Assembly (NCBI GenBank): GCA_017419895.1
Contig: JAFOKI010000125.1
Span: 1 to 9,578 of the forward strand
Source of the DNA: Eubacterium sp.
GTDB lineage: Bacteria > Bacillota > Clostridia > Peptostreptococcales > Anaerovoracaceae
Reading direction: 5' to 3'
Length of the DNA: 9,578 nt
In this document: positions 1 to 6,402 of the stretch, piece after piece
Layout: each line of letters opens with the position of its first letter
How positions within the stretch are numbered: position 1 is the stretch's first letter
The notes under the pieces: generated by a model
What the model was told of the DNA's origin: nothing
Database searches by the model: none
Seen by the model: only the letters and a program-made list of their open reading frames with translations
Translations under genes and position numbers: made by a program

Positions 1-469
1 GCTCGAAAACGCTTTGGGCGTGAGCGGTGTTTACAAATATCTCAATAAAGATCTTCTCTGCGCGGGAGTGATCCTTCATGACATAGAGAAACTCGAAGAG
101 ATTAAATCGAACGAATACGGGATCTCTCCCGGATATACGACCGAAGGGCTGTTTCTGGGTCATCTCGTGATGGGCGTAAAGTACATCGACAGGCTTGCGG
201 AGGAACTTGGACTTCCACGTGAGAAAGCTTTGATGATCGAACAGATGATACTTTCGCATCATTACCAGCCGGAGTTCGGAAGCCCGGTGAGGCCTTTGTT
301 CCCGGAAGGAGAAGTCCTGCATTATCTCGATATACTGGACGCTAGACTGTTCGACATGAGAGACGCGGTCGCGGCAGTCGACCCCGGGCATTTCTCGGAC
401 CGCATATGGACGCTCGACAACAGGCGCGTTTACAAACCGCTTGGCGATGCTGAGCCTGATAAAGAATAA
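1..469 (+). CDS. yhaM: YhaM-like 3'-5' exoribonuclease, C-terminal part (5' end outside window)
   Basis: The reading frame is already open at base 2, so the gene starts upstream; about 155 C-terminal residues are present. This is the HD-phosphohydrolase half of YhaM, a metal-dependent 3'-5' exonuclease acting on RNA and single-stranded DNA in Bacillota. Visible family marks are the metal-binding His-Asp in LHDIEK, then YTTEGLFLGH, the LSHH motif with a following GSP, and the LHYLDILDAR stretch near the end. The protein closes with the typical LDNRRVYKPL tail. The usual HDLGK motif reads HDIEK here: His and Asp are kept but Gly is replaced by Glu. The N-terminal OB-fold half is not in the window. 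The TAA stop shares its last A with the recD2 start codon, so the two are probably translationally coupled. The identification rests on motif order and is fairly secure. Whether it is catalytically normal cannot be judged from a fragment. Confidence 0.85.
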   Translation, partial: LENALGVSGVYKYLNKDLLCAGVILHDIEKLEEIKSNEYGISPGYTTEGLFLGHLVMGVKYIDRLAEELGLPREKALMIEQMILSHHYQPEFGSPVRPLFPEGEVLHYLDILDARLFDMRDAVAAVDPGHFSDRIWTLDNRRVYKPLGDAEPDKE

Positions 470-2721
470 TGGAAACACTGAAAGGCATACTTGAGGAAAT
501 AGTTTTTCATAACGAGGAGAACGGATATACCGTTGCCGGTTTCGCGGTCGATGACGACCTCATAACCGCGGTCGGGAGTCTCCCCGGAGCTGAACGAGGT
601 GGCTGCTATCTGCTGCACGGCGAGTTCACTGAACATCCTGTGTACGGAGAGCAGTTCGCTTTTTCTGCGTTCGAAATCGCAATGCCTGAAGGTGAACAGG
701 AGATCGAAGCATTCCTTGCGTCCGGTCTCATAAAGGGCGTCGGGCCCAAGACCGCGGCGCTCATAGTCGGGCGTTTCGGGACTGATACTCTCAGAGTCAT
801 TGAGGAAGAACCGGACAGGCTGACAATTATAAAAGGGATCGGACCCAAGAGTGCCGACAAGATTTCGGCTTCTTTTACAGCGCACAAGGCTTTTGCGGAA
901 ATATCGATCTATCTCTCCCGGTTTGGGATATCACCTCAGCAGGCGATCAGGCTTTACAGGGAATACGGCGACAAGACTGTAGAGACGATCGAACAAAATC
1001 CATATAAACTCATCGGTGAGGTCCATGGGATAGGATTCAAAAAAGCTGATGAGATCGCTCTTAAAATGGGCTTTGCCCCGGACGGCGAACCGCGCATAAT
1101 CAGTGGGATCGTTTATGTTCTGAGCGAATATGCTTCCCAGGGGCACACATGCTATCCGGTCGATGAGCTTAAGGAGACCGCGGCGCAGCTTCTGGATCTT
1201 CCGATCGATCTTGTATATGAGATGATCTGCCGCGAATCGATCAAGCTCGATGGTCTCTTCGTGATGGATTCGCTTACTACGGACGGGATAATGATAGGCG
1301 ACGGGCGCGTTAAAGGCGAGGATGTGGTATACCTCAAGATGTACTGGCTCGCGGAAAAAGATGTCGCTTATCTGCTCAGAAGTCTTGTCGAAGCGGAGCG
1401 AAAGCCTCTTACAGGAAATATCGACAGCTGCATAGCGTTCTCGGAACAGGAAACAGGACGGCAGCTTTCGGAGACACAGAAAAATGCCGTAAGGAACTCG
1501 GTGGGGAGCGGTGTGTCGGTCATAACCGGCGGTCCCGGTACAGGAAAAACTACGATAGTGAGCGCGCTTCTTTCGATATTCGACGAAAGCGGTCTTGAGG
1601 TTCTGCTTGCCGCGCCGACTGGAAGAGCCGCGAAACGTATAACCGAGCAGACCGGAAGGTCTGCCTCCACCATACACAGGATGCTCGAATATCAGCGTGA
1701 CGACGCGAGCGGCAGGATGCTATTCGGCAGAACTGAAGAGAACCAGCTTGATTGTGACGTGATAATCCTGGATGAGGCGTCGATGATAGACCTCATGCTG
1801 ATGCACGCCCTTGTTAAGGCTGTCCCGCAAGGCGCGCGCCTGATTCTCGTTGGCGACTGCGACCAGCTGCCGCCGGTAGGCGCGGGAAACGTGCTGAACG
1901 ATCTGATCGAAAGCGGCTTTGTGAACGTATCGAGACTCACTGAGATATACCGGCAGGCCGAGGAAAGCCGTATCGTCAGCAACGCTCACAGAATCAACCG
2001 GGGCGAGAGCCTCGTGATGAACGGGAAGGACAGCGATTTCTTCTTCCTCACGGCATATAACGAGCGAGATATCCAGAAAACGATAGTGGATCTCGTCACC
2101 AAGCGGCTTCCGGCTTATTACAAAGATATCGATCCGCTTAACGACATCCAGGTAATAACTCCTGTGCATAAAGGCGACGCGGGTACTATAGAACTCAACC
2201 GCGTCCTTCAGGAGGCGATAAACCCGCCGGCTCCGGAAAAAGTCGAAAAAAAGGCGTACGGCTTGATTTTCCGTGAAGGTGATAAAGTGATGCAGATCCG
2301 AAACGATTACAATCTCGCGTCACGGAAAGCCGGTACGGAAGACCAGTACGGTGTTTTCAACGGGGATGTGGGCACGATATATTCGATCGATGAGGAAGAG
2401 GGTCTCGTGAACGTGCTGTACGACGACAGGCTCGTCGAGTACGACAATGTTTCTCTGGATGAACTCAGACCGGCATATGCGATCACCGTACACAAGAGTC
2501 AGGGAAGTGAATTCCCAATCGTTGTGATGCCGATCGCGGCATTCCCGCCGATGCTCGCTTCGCGGAATCTCCTGTATACGGCGGTGACGCGCGGCAAATC
2601 AGTAGTTGTGCTTGTCGGCATCCCGATGCGGCTCACCGGGATGATCGAAAACGACAGGCCGAGCATGCGATGGTCGGGCCTCAGGCAGAGACTGTCCGAC
2701 CTTGTGAGGTTTTTCGAATGA
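469..2721 (+). CDS. recD2: RecD2-type superfamily 1B DNA helicase, 750 aa
   Basis: This is a 5'-3' DNA helicase of the RecD2/YrrC family, cytoplasmic, which in Bacillota works without RecBC and supports repair and replication-fork maintenance. The N-terminal OB-like region (about 1-75) is followed by helix-hairpin-helix segments at about 86-104, 120-133 and 182-197, the RecD2 hallmark. The helicase core follows: Walker A GGPGTGKTT at 354-362, motif Ia APTGRAAKR at 382-390, Walker B ILDEAS at 433-438, motif III LVGDCDQLPPVG at 460-471, a YRQ motif near 494-496, motif V TVHKSQGSEF at 673-682 and motif VI YTAVTRGK at 703-710. Length is normal and all core motifs are intact. The ATG overlaps the upstream TAA by one base and no strong Shine-Dalgarno is seen, which fits coupled translation. 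The stop overlaps the comFC start as ATGA, so the three genes form one operon. Identification is firm. Confidence 0.96.
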   Translation: METLKGILEEIVFHNEENGYTVAGFAVDDDLITAVGSLPGAERGGCYLLHGEFTEHPVYGEQFAFSAFEIAMPEGEQEIEAFLASGLIKGVGPKTAALIVGRFGTDTLRVIEEEPDRLTIIKGIGPKSADKISASFTAHKAFAEISIYLSRFGISPQQAIRLYREYGDKTVETIEQNPYKLIGEVHGIGFKKADEIALKMGFAPDGEPRIISGIVYVLSEYASQGHTCYPVDELKETAAQLLDLPIDLVYEMICRESIKLDGLFVMDSLTTDGIMIGDGRVKGEDVVYLKMYWLAEKDVAYLLRSLVEAERKPLTGNIDSCIAFSEQETGRQLSETQKNAVRNSVGSGVSVITGGPGTGKTTIVSALLSIFDESGLEVLLAAPTGRAAKRITEQTGRSASTIHRMLEYQRDDASGRMLFGRTEENQLDCDVIILDEASMIDLMLMHALVKAVPQGARLILVGDCDQLPPVGAGNVLNDLIESGFVNVSRLTEIYRQAEESRIVSNAHRINRGESLVMNGKDSDFFFLTAYNERDIQKTIVDLVTKRLPAYYKDIDPLNDIQVITPVHKGDAGTIELNRVLQEAINPPAPEKVEKKAYGLIFREGDKVMQIRNDYNLASRKAGTEDQYGVFNGDVGTIYSIDEEEGLVNVLYDDRLVEYDNVSLDELRPAYAITVHKSQGSEFPIVVMPIAAFPPMLASRNLLYTAVTRGKSVVVLVGIPMRLTGMIENDRPSMRWSGLRQRLSDLVRFFE

Positions 2722-3530
2722 ATTCACAAATAAAGCAATTTCCAGGCGCCGGTCATTCAGCCGGCCCAAGAAAACTGGCGGCTGCAGGACTTAAGACAGT
2801 GCTTGACAGTATCTATCCGCCGGCGCTGTACTGCAGCATATGCGGTAATCTCATCGATGGATCCAGAACGTATCATCTTTGTGACAACTGCGTAAGGCAC
2901 ATACGGTGGGACACAGATCCGCCTGCGGTTATACCGATGCACTCAAAAAACATCAGACTTCTCAGAGTATGCACGTACGGTGTGTATGAGAGAAGTCTGA
3001 TTTTTTCTTTAAAATACCAGGACCGGCGCGAACTCGCGAAGGACATAGCCGAAATGATGAGGGACAGGCTTGAGTACGAGGGGTTCGGGAAAGGTTCGTT
3101 CGATTATATCGTTCCGATTCCTCTCAGCAAAGAAAAAGAGAAAACGCGCGGCTTCAATCAGACCGTGCTTATGGGGAAGTACCTGGCGAAAATGACAGGC
3201 GCGGAGCTGCTCCCGCATGCGCTTCTCAGGGTGAAGGATACGAGGCCGATGAGAGGGCTTTCACCGAGGGAGCGGCAGGAAAACATCGAAGGCGCTTTCG
3301 CGCCGGGGCTTACCGCGTGGAAACTGGCTGGGAAACGTGTGCTGCTGATCGATGACTTTGCCACGACTCTCGCGACAGGAAACGAAGCGGTACGGATGCT
3401 TCTTGAAGCTTCACCTTCTGATATCACGTTCATGGTTTTTGCCGCGCGTTGGGACGATGCGGTAAGATCTGCTGCCGCGGGCAGCCGGAATGCATTTTGC
3501 CATGACGGGTATATTCCGGAAGAAAAATGA
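2718..3530 (+). CDS. comFC: ComFC-family phosphoribosyltransferase-like competence protein, 270 aa
   Basis: ComF-family protein, linked to DNA uptake in competent bacteria and to a wider conserved role in DNA metabolism. The start at 2718 is preferred over the in-frame ATG at 2670: it overlaps the recD2 stop as ATGA and has GAGGT seven bases upstream. Four cysteines (C39, C42, C55, C58; CxxC twice) form the N-terminal zinc site. RGFNQ at 144-148 and the LSPRERQENIEGAF stretch at 181-194 are family signatures. The PRPP-loop region IDDFATTLATG (211-221) carries the acidic pair D212/D213. Two deviations: the loop reads TTLAT where TTGAT is usual, and a Met (M178) sits where the family commonly has Gln before the GLS motif. 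No comFA is adjacent. The gene contains a terminator-like hairpin (2945-3010). Family assignment is firm; a role in transformation in this organism is inferred. Confidence 0.92.
   Translation: MNSQIKQFPGAGHSAGPRKLAAAGLKTVLDSIYPPALYCSICGNLIDGSRTYHLCDNCVRHIRWDTDPPAVIPMHSKNIRLLRVCTYGVYERSLIFSLKYQDRRELAKDIAEMMRDRLEYEGFGKGSFDYIVPIPLSKEKEKTRGFNQTVLMGKYLAKMTGAELLPHALLRVKDTRPMRGLSPRERQENIEGAFAPGLTAWKLAGKRVLLIDDFATTLATGNEAVRMLLEASPSDITFMVFAARWDDAVRSAAAGSRNAFCHDGYIPEEK
2945..3010 (+). other. Terminator-like hairpin plus T-tract inside comFC
   Basis: A perfect 12-bp inverted repeat pairs ATCAGACTTCTC (2952-2963) with GAGAAGTCTGAT (2990-3001). Across one mismatch, A's at 2947-2950 face T's at 3003-3006. 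The 26-base interior can itself fold (2969-2974 with 2982-2987, one wobble). The 3' arm ends in TTTTTT CTTT, the layout of an intrinsic terminator, yet it lies in frame inside comFC over residues 79-97. It may attenuate comFC transcription or be a by-product of codon choice. Functional status is unknown. Confidence 0.45.
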
Positions 3531-3536
3531 TATAAT
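3528..3536 (+). promoter_or_regulatory. Extended -10 promoter of the DUF4298 gene
   Basis: TGATATAAT contains a consensus TATAAT (3531-3536) with the TGn extension, starting at the comFC stop codon. No good -35 hexamer is found at 16-18 bases, which extended -10 promoters tolerate. Transcription would begin near 3543, about 47 bases before the start codon. The gene may also be read through from the recD2-comFC operon. Confidence 0.55.
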
Positions 3537-3589
3537 GTCAATGATAAAATGCAATTTGCAGTGATGCATGATGCTGAAATGAGGTCAGT

Positions 3590-3901
3590 ATGTCAGAGAA
3601 AACGATAGAAAGAATAAAAGATATGGAACCGCGCTTCGACAAAGCATCCGAAGTGGTCTGCGGGACCGGAGAAGCGCTGGATGCACTGGAAAAAACGCTC
3701 CCTGATATTTTAGCGTTCAGCGAGTATTACGGCAGCGAAGACTGGTTTGAGGATGTGGATTCCTACAACAGGGGCGAGGTGCCCGGAGACGTGAAATGCG
3801 GAGTCCTTGCTGAGGATCTCCCGTACGACCTGATCATTGATGCGCATGAGCTCGCGCTCAGGATGCTGAAAGCAGCGCTTGCGATTCTGGAAGATATTTA
3901 G
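3590..3901 (+). CDS. DUF4298 family protein, 103 aa
   Basis: A small acidic, mostly helical cytoplasmic protein with no signal peptide or membrane segment. It matches my recollection of the DUF4298 pattern: an N-terminal helix with ERIKDMEPRFDKA, the signature YYGSEDWFEDVD at about 43-54, then a Gly/Pro turn (GEVPGDVKCGVLAEDLPYDLI, about 58-81) and a C-terminal helix. No biochemical function is established for the family. The start is supported by GAGG at 3581-3584, five bases before ATG. The 59-base gap from comFC, the private promoter and the terminator directly after it suggest an independent single-gene unit. Family call is from recognised motifs, not from a search. Confidence 0.8.
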   Translation: MSEKTIERIKDMEPRFDKASEVVCGTGEALDALEKTLPDILAFSEYYGSEDWFEDVDSYNRGEVPGDVKCGVLAEDLPYDLIIDAHELALRMLKAALAILEDI

Positions 3902-3930
3902 TCAGTTCGTTTGGTCAGACCACTCGCTGC

Positions 3931-3968
3931 AGACCGCCAAGCGCTAAAGCGCCGCGGTCTTTTATTTT
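3931..3968 (+). terminator. Rho-independent terminator between convergent genes
   Basis: AGACCGC (3931-3937) pairs with GCGGTCT (3954-3960), and inside it GCGC (3941-3944) pairs with GCGC (3949-3952) around TAAA. The next bases are TTTTATTTTA, so it terminates plus-strand transcription from the DUF4298 gene. The T-tract runs into the stop codon of the minus-strand VWA gene. Read on the minus strand the same hairpin lacks a T-tract, so it may stop that transcript only weakly. Confidence 0.88.
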
Positions 3969-5169
3969 ATGCATGCCGCTGGGTAAGGAACTTCATAGCC
4001 TGTTCTATCCCTTCGGCGGTCAGATCGTACATTTTGAATTCCTCCGCAAGCTGCATGTGGGTCGTGTCCCAATAGCCGGGCCGCTTGGGCATCGGCTCCG
4101 GGTTGAGCCACACGCAGTGGGGGTATTTTTTCTTGAGACTTCTCATCCTGTCCATTCCGGTCACGTCGCTGTATGAACGTGTCCGCCAGTCATAGTTTTT
4201 GCCCCAAAGCTCGTACGGATCCATCATCGCGTCACCTACGAGAATAAGTCTGTATTCCTCACCGAAATTGTTCAGAATCCAGTCGATCGGAACACGGAAT
4301 TTGGGCCTGAGCGACGGATCAGTGTAGAGCTCGTCGTACACGCAGTTATGGAAATAGTAGGTGTGGAGTTCTTTGAAATGGTTGGATTTAGTGGCAGCCT
4401 GGAACAGCATGCTGCAGAGCTTTGAGTAGAACTGCATCGATCCGCCCGAATCCATCAGCATGAGGATCTTTATGGAATTTCTGCGAGGCGGGCGGTATCT
4501 GAGCTTGAGTTTTCCGGCGTTGTCCGCGGTGTCCTGTATCGTTCCGTCTATATCGAGCTCGCGCTCGGATGTGTCGGTCTGGATCGACATGCTCCTGAGT
4601 GTGCGGAAGGCCATCTGGAACGCGCGGGTGTCGAGAACGTTGTCTTTCCGGAAGTCGCGGAACTTGCGCTCGCCTGCGACGGAACGGGCGGTTTTGTACA
4701 TGCTTTCACCACCGATCCTGACGCCGTGCGGATGCCAGCCGGCATTTCCGAAGGCTGTATATCCATGCGTTCCGATCCACTTGTTGCCGCCGTTGTGCTC
4801 GGCGTCCTGCTCGCGGAGCCTTTGTTCTATGAGCGCGAGGATCTCGTCCATCGTCTCTGCGGGCATATCGAGAAGTTCCATCTCTTTTCTGAGTTCAGCG
4901 AAGTCGCCTGTCGGATGGTTCAGCCATTCCATGAATTCGTCCGGCAGGTCGCCTTTGAACTCGACGTCCTTAAAGTACTCGAGGAATGCCTGGTCGAATT
5001 TATCGTAGTCTGACTCGTCCCGCACTATGATCGCGCGGGCAAGGTAATAGAAGCCGGTCAGGCTCGACTGATGGAGCCCGGCTTTCATTCCTTCGAGCAG
5101 TGTCATCCACTCATTCAGGGAGACCGGAAGCCCGCGTTTTCTCAACAGAAAGAAAAAGTCTACGAACAT
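3967..5169 (-). CDS. CoxE-type VWA-domain protein, 400 aa
   Basis: VWA-domain protein of the CoxE-like group (COG3825-like), cytoplasmic, which typically partners a MoxR AAA+ ATPase in remodelling or metal-insertion of client enzymes. The N-terminal half is helical: residues 1-30 resemble the family opening FFLLRKRGLPVSLNEWMTLLEG. The VWA fold starts near 233. The metal site reads MDSGGSM (D240, S244), the D-x-G-x-S form that I recall as usual in this group rather than classic DxSxS. VGDAMMDPYEL (311-321) is a second family signature, followed by WLNP at 354-357. The start ATG has AGGT five bases upstream, inside a duplicated 9-bp motif. It lies 75 bases downstream of moxR and is presumably cotranscribed. 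No CO dehydrogenase, methanol dehydrogenase or other obvious client gene is in view, so the substrate is unknown. Family assignment is strong. Confidence 0.88.
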   Translation of the reverse strand: MFVDFFFLLRKRGLPVSLNEWMTLLEGMKAGLHQSSLTGFYYLARAIIVRDESDYDKFDQAFLEYFKDVEFKGDLPDEFMEWLNHPTGDFAELRKEMELLDMPAETMDEILALIEQRLREQDAEHNGGNKWIGTHGYTAFGNAGWHPHGVRIGGESMYKTARSVAGERKFRDFRKDNVLDTRAFQMAFRTLRSMSIQTDTSERELDIDGTIQDTADNAGKLKLRYRPPRRNSIKILMLMDSGGSMQFYSKLCSMLFQAATKSNHFKELHTYYFHNCVYDELYTDPSLRPKFRVPIDWILNNFGEEYRLILVGDAMMDPYELWGKNYDWRTRSYSDVTGMDRMRSLKKKYPHCVWLNPEPMPKRPGYWDTTHMQLAEEFKMYDLTAEGIEQAMKFLTQRHA

Positions 5170-5171
5170 TT

Positions 5172-5189
5172 GATACCTATGATACCTAT
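5172..5189 (-). repeat. Tandem 9-bp repeat at the VWA gene ribosome binding site
   Basis: The plus strand reads GATACCTAT twice in direct succession. On the coding (minus) strand this gives two AGGT Shine-Dalgarno-like cores, five and fourteen bases before the ATG. Only the nearer one has normal spacing. It may be slippage-prone or chance. Confidence 0.6.
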
Positions 5190-5198
5190 CGGTTTTCC

Positions 5199-5234
5199 AA
5201 CAAAGCCGCTCCGCGCATGGAGATCTGCTTTGTT
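5199..5234 (-). other. Hairpin in the moxR-VWA gap
   Basis: AACAAAGC (5199-5206) pairs perfectly with GCTTTGTT (5227-5234), with a further CTCC/GGAG pairing inside (5209-5212 with 5219-5222). There is no T-tract on the minus strand, so it is not a terminator there. It could stabilise or process the dicistronic mRNA and set the ratio of the two proteins. Confidence 0.55.
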
Positions 5235-5244
5235 ATAAAAGTGG

Positions 5245-6054
5245 CTAGAGATTGTTTTTCAGAGTCTGGAGATCTTTGTCTTTTTTCAGCAGTACGCCTG
5301 CAAAGGGGATCTCTTTTTCGATGCGTTCGTAAGGGATGCCGCCTTCCATGAGCGCGACGAGCCAGTCGAGAAGCTCGGACGTACTCGGCTTCTTTTCGAT
5401 CTGTGGAAGGGTGCGGATCCAGTAGAACGCTTTCAGCGCATGTCTGATGAGGTCGCCCGGAAGGTCGTCGAAGTGGACATCCAGGATCTGTTTCATGGCT
5501 TCCTCATCCGGGAATTCGATGTAGTGGAATATGCAGCGGCGAAGGAACGCGTCGGGAAGTTCTTTCTCGGCGTTTGACGTAATAATCACTATCGGACGCT
5601 CTTTTGCGGCGATAGTCTGTTTGGTCTCGGGGATGTAGAATTCCATGCGGTCGAGTTCCCAGAGAAGGTCATTGGGGAACTCGAGGTCGGCCTTGTCGAT
5701 CTCGTCTATCAGGAGAACCACCTGTTCATCCGCGAGGAACGCCTCGCCGAGTTTTCCCATTTTTATGTAGTGGGAAATGTCGTCGACGCCATGTCCGCCG
5801 AACTGGCTGTCATAGAGTCTCTGGACGACGTCGTAAACATAAAGCCCGTCCTGCGCTTTTGTGGTCGATTTTATGTTCCATGTAATGAGTTCTTTTCCGA
5901 GTGCTTCAGAGATTGCTTTTGCCAGAACGGTTTTGCCCGTGCCCGGCTCCCCCTTGATAAGAAGCGGTTTCTTGAGCGTCATCGCTATGTTTACGGCGTT
6001 CATCAGTTCTTTCGAAGCGACGTAATTGTCGCTTCCGCGGAATTTCCCCTGCAT
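5245..6054 (-). CDS. MoxR-family AAA+ ATPase, 269 aa
   Basis: MoxR-type AAA+ ATPase, a cytoplasmic chaperone-like motor that acts with VWA proteins on client enzymes. The start at 6054 (MQGKFRGSDNYV) is chosen over an upstream in-frame ATG at 6132: AAAGGAA precedes it at normal spacing, while the longer form adds 26 residues of leader-like sequence lying inside the structured RNA region. Walker A GEPGTGKT is at 35-42, Walker B VVLLIDEIDKAD at 112-123, sensor 1 IIITSNAEKELP around 157-167 (N161), and paired arginines R172/R173 in the finger position. A helical lid completes the protein at a normal family length. The VWA partner lies 75 bases downstream. Expression probably starts at the minus-strand promoter near 6275-6303 and passes through the folded leader. 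The ATPase call is firm; client and pathway are unknown. Confidence 0.92.
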   Translation of the reverse strand: MQGKFRGSDNYVASKELMNAVNIAMTLKKPLLIKGEPGTGKTVLAKAISEALGKELITWNIKSTTKAQDGLYVYDVVQRLYDSQFGGHGVDDISHYIKMGKLGEAFLADEQVVLLIDEIDKADLEFPNDLLWELDRMEFYIPETKQTIAAKERPIVIITSNAEKELPDAFLRRCIFHYIEFPDEEAMKQILDVHFDDLPGDLIRHALKAFYWIRTLPQIEKKPSTSELLDWLVALMEGGIPYERIEKEIPFAGVLLKKDKDLQTLKNNL

Positions 6055-6093
6055 GATAGTTCCTTTCTGTCCTGCCGGCTTTGTTATACAAAT

Positions 6094-6268
6094 CAAAAAA
6101 GGTTTCCCGGCTGACCTGGTCTTTGCCCCCACATTCGCCTTGACCGGAATTTTTCCGAGGACTTACTCCTAAAATGCGCCATGCTCGCCGCCGGATCTCT
6201 GCCGGCGGTTTACGTGGATCCTTTTGCCCGCATCTGGCATGGATTTTCAACCACAGACCCGAAAAACC
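6094..6268 (-). ncRNA. Candidate structured RNA or attenuator leader upstream of moxR, about 175 nt
   Basis: Read on the minus strand, the predicted first base (6268) begins GGTTTTTCGG (6268-6259). This pairs over ten positions, two of them G-U, with CCGGGAAACC (6110-6101), directly followed by TTTTTT (6100-6095). Moving inward, CTG/CAG (6256-6254 with 6113-6111) and TGGTT/GACCA (6253-6249 with 6121-6117) extend the closing stem. Inside are an 11-bp helix with a three-base bulge (6247-6237 with 6184-6171), its apical 7-bp CCGCCGG/CCGGCGG hairpin (6208-6188), and small hairpins AGGA/TCCT (6170-6158) and CGGAA/TTCCG (6157-6145). The start matches a strong promoter and the end matches a terminator-like T-tract. 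It could be a free small RNA (the size would suit 6S RNA) or a riboswitch-like leader, as the moxR ATG is 40 bases further on. I do not recognise a known class. Confidence 0.55.
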
Positions 6269-6274
6269 GTTTTT

Positions 6275-6303
6275 ATTTTATCAGTGACCGCTGTCATTTT
6301 CAA
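6275..6303 (-). promoter_or_regulatory. Sigma-A-type promoter for the moxR leader RNA
   Basis: On the minus strand the -35 TTGAAA (6303-6298) and -10 TAAAAT (6280-6275) are separated by 17 bases, with a TGa extension directly before the -10. The expected start is at 6268, seven bases downstream, exactly where the closing stem of the folded leader begins. Confidence 0.75.
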
Positions 6304-6367
6304 GTTGAAGCGGATGAAAGCTGCAATATTACTGTCATTTACTTACCGCGCAGATTCGCCATAAAAC

Positions 6368-6396
6368 TTGCAGAATTTTCAGACATATGATATAAT
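6368..6396 (+). promoter_or_regulatory. Sigma-A-type promoter for the hpf leader and hpf
   Basis: The -35 TTGCAG (6368-6373) and -10 TATAAT (6391-6396) are 17 bases apart, with TGA directly before the -10. Transcription should begin near 6403. It faces away from the moxR promoter; the two -35 boxes are 64 bases apart. Confidence 0.8.
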
Positions 6397-6402
6397 ACCT
6401 CT

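Noticed and set aside
931..1677. Minus-strand open frame of 248 codons opposite recD2
   Set aside because: recD2 on the plus strand has every helicase motif in this stretch; the antisense product is Arg/Ser-rich without recognisable motifs and is a reading-frame shadow.
2670..2717. Upstream ATG giving comFC 16 more residues
   Set aside because: It lies inside recD2 without a good ribosome binding site, whereas the ATG at 2718 has GAGGT at seven bases and the typical ATGA overlap.
5227..6088. Same 11-bp string (GCTTTGTTATA) at 5227-5237 and 6078-6088, with TATAAC on the minus strand
   Set aside because: An 11-bp match is expected by chance in a window this long, and neither copy has a -35 box at the right distance to be a promoter.
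6055..6132. 26-residue N-terminal extension of MoxR from the ATG at 6132
   Set aside because: The extension overlaps the folded RNA region and its T-tract, does not look like MoxR, and the ATG at 6054 has AAAGGAA in place.
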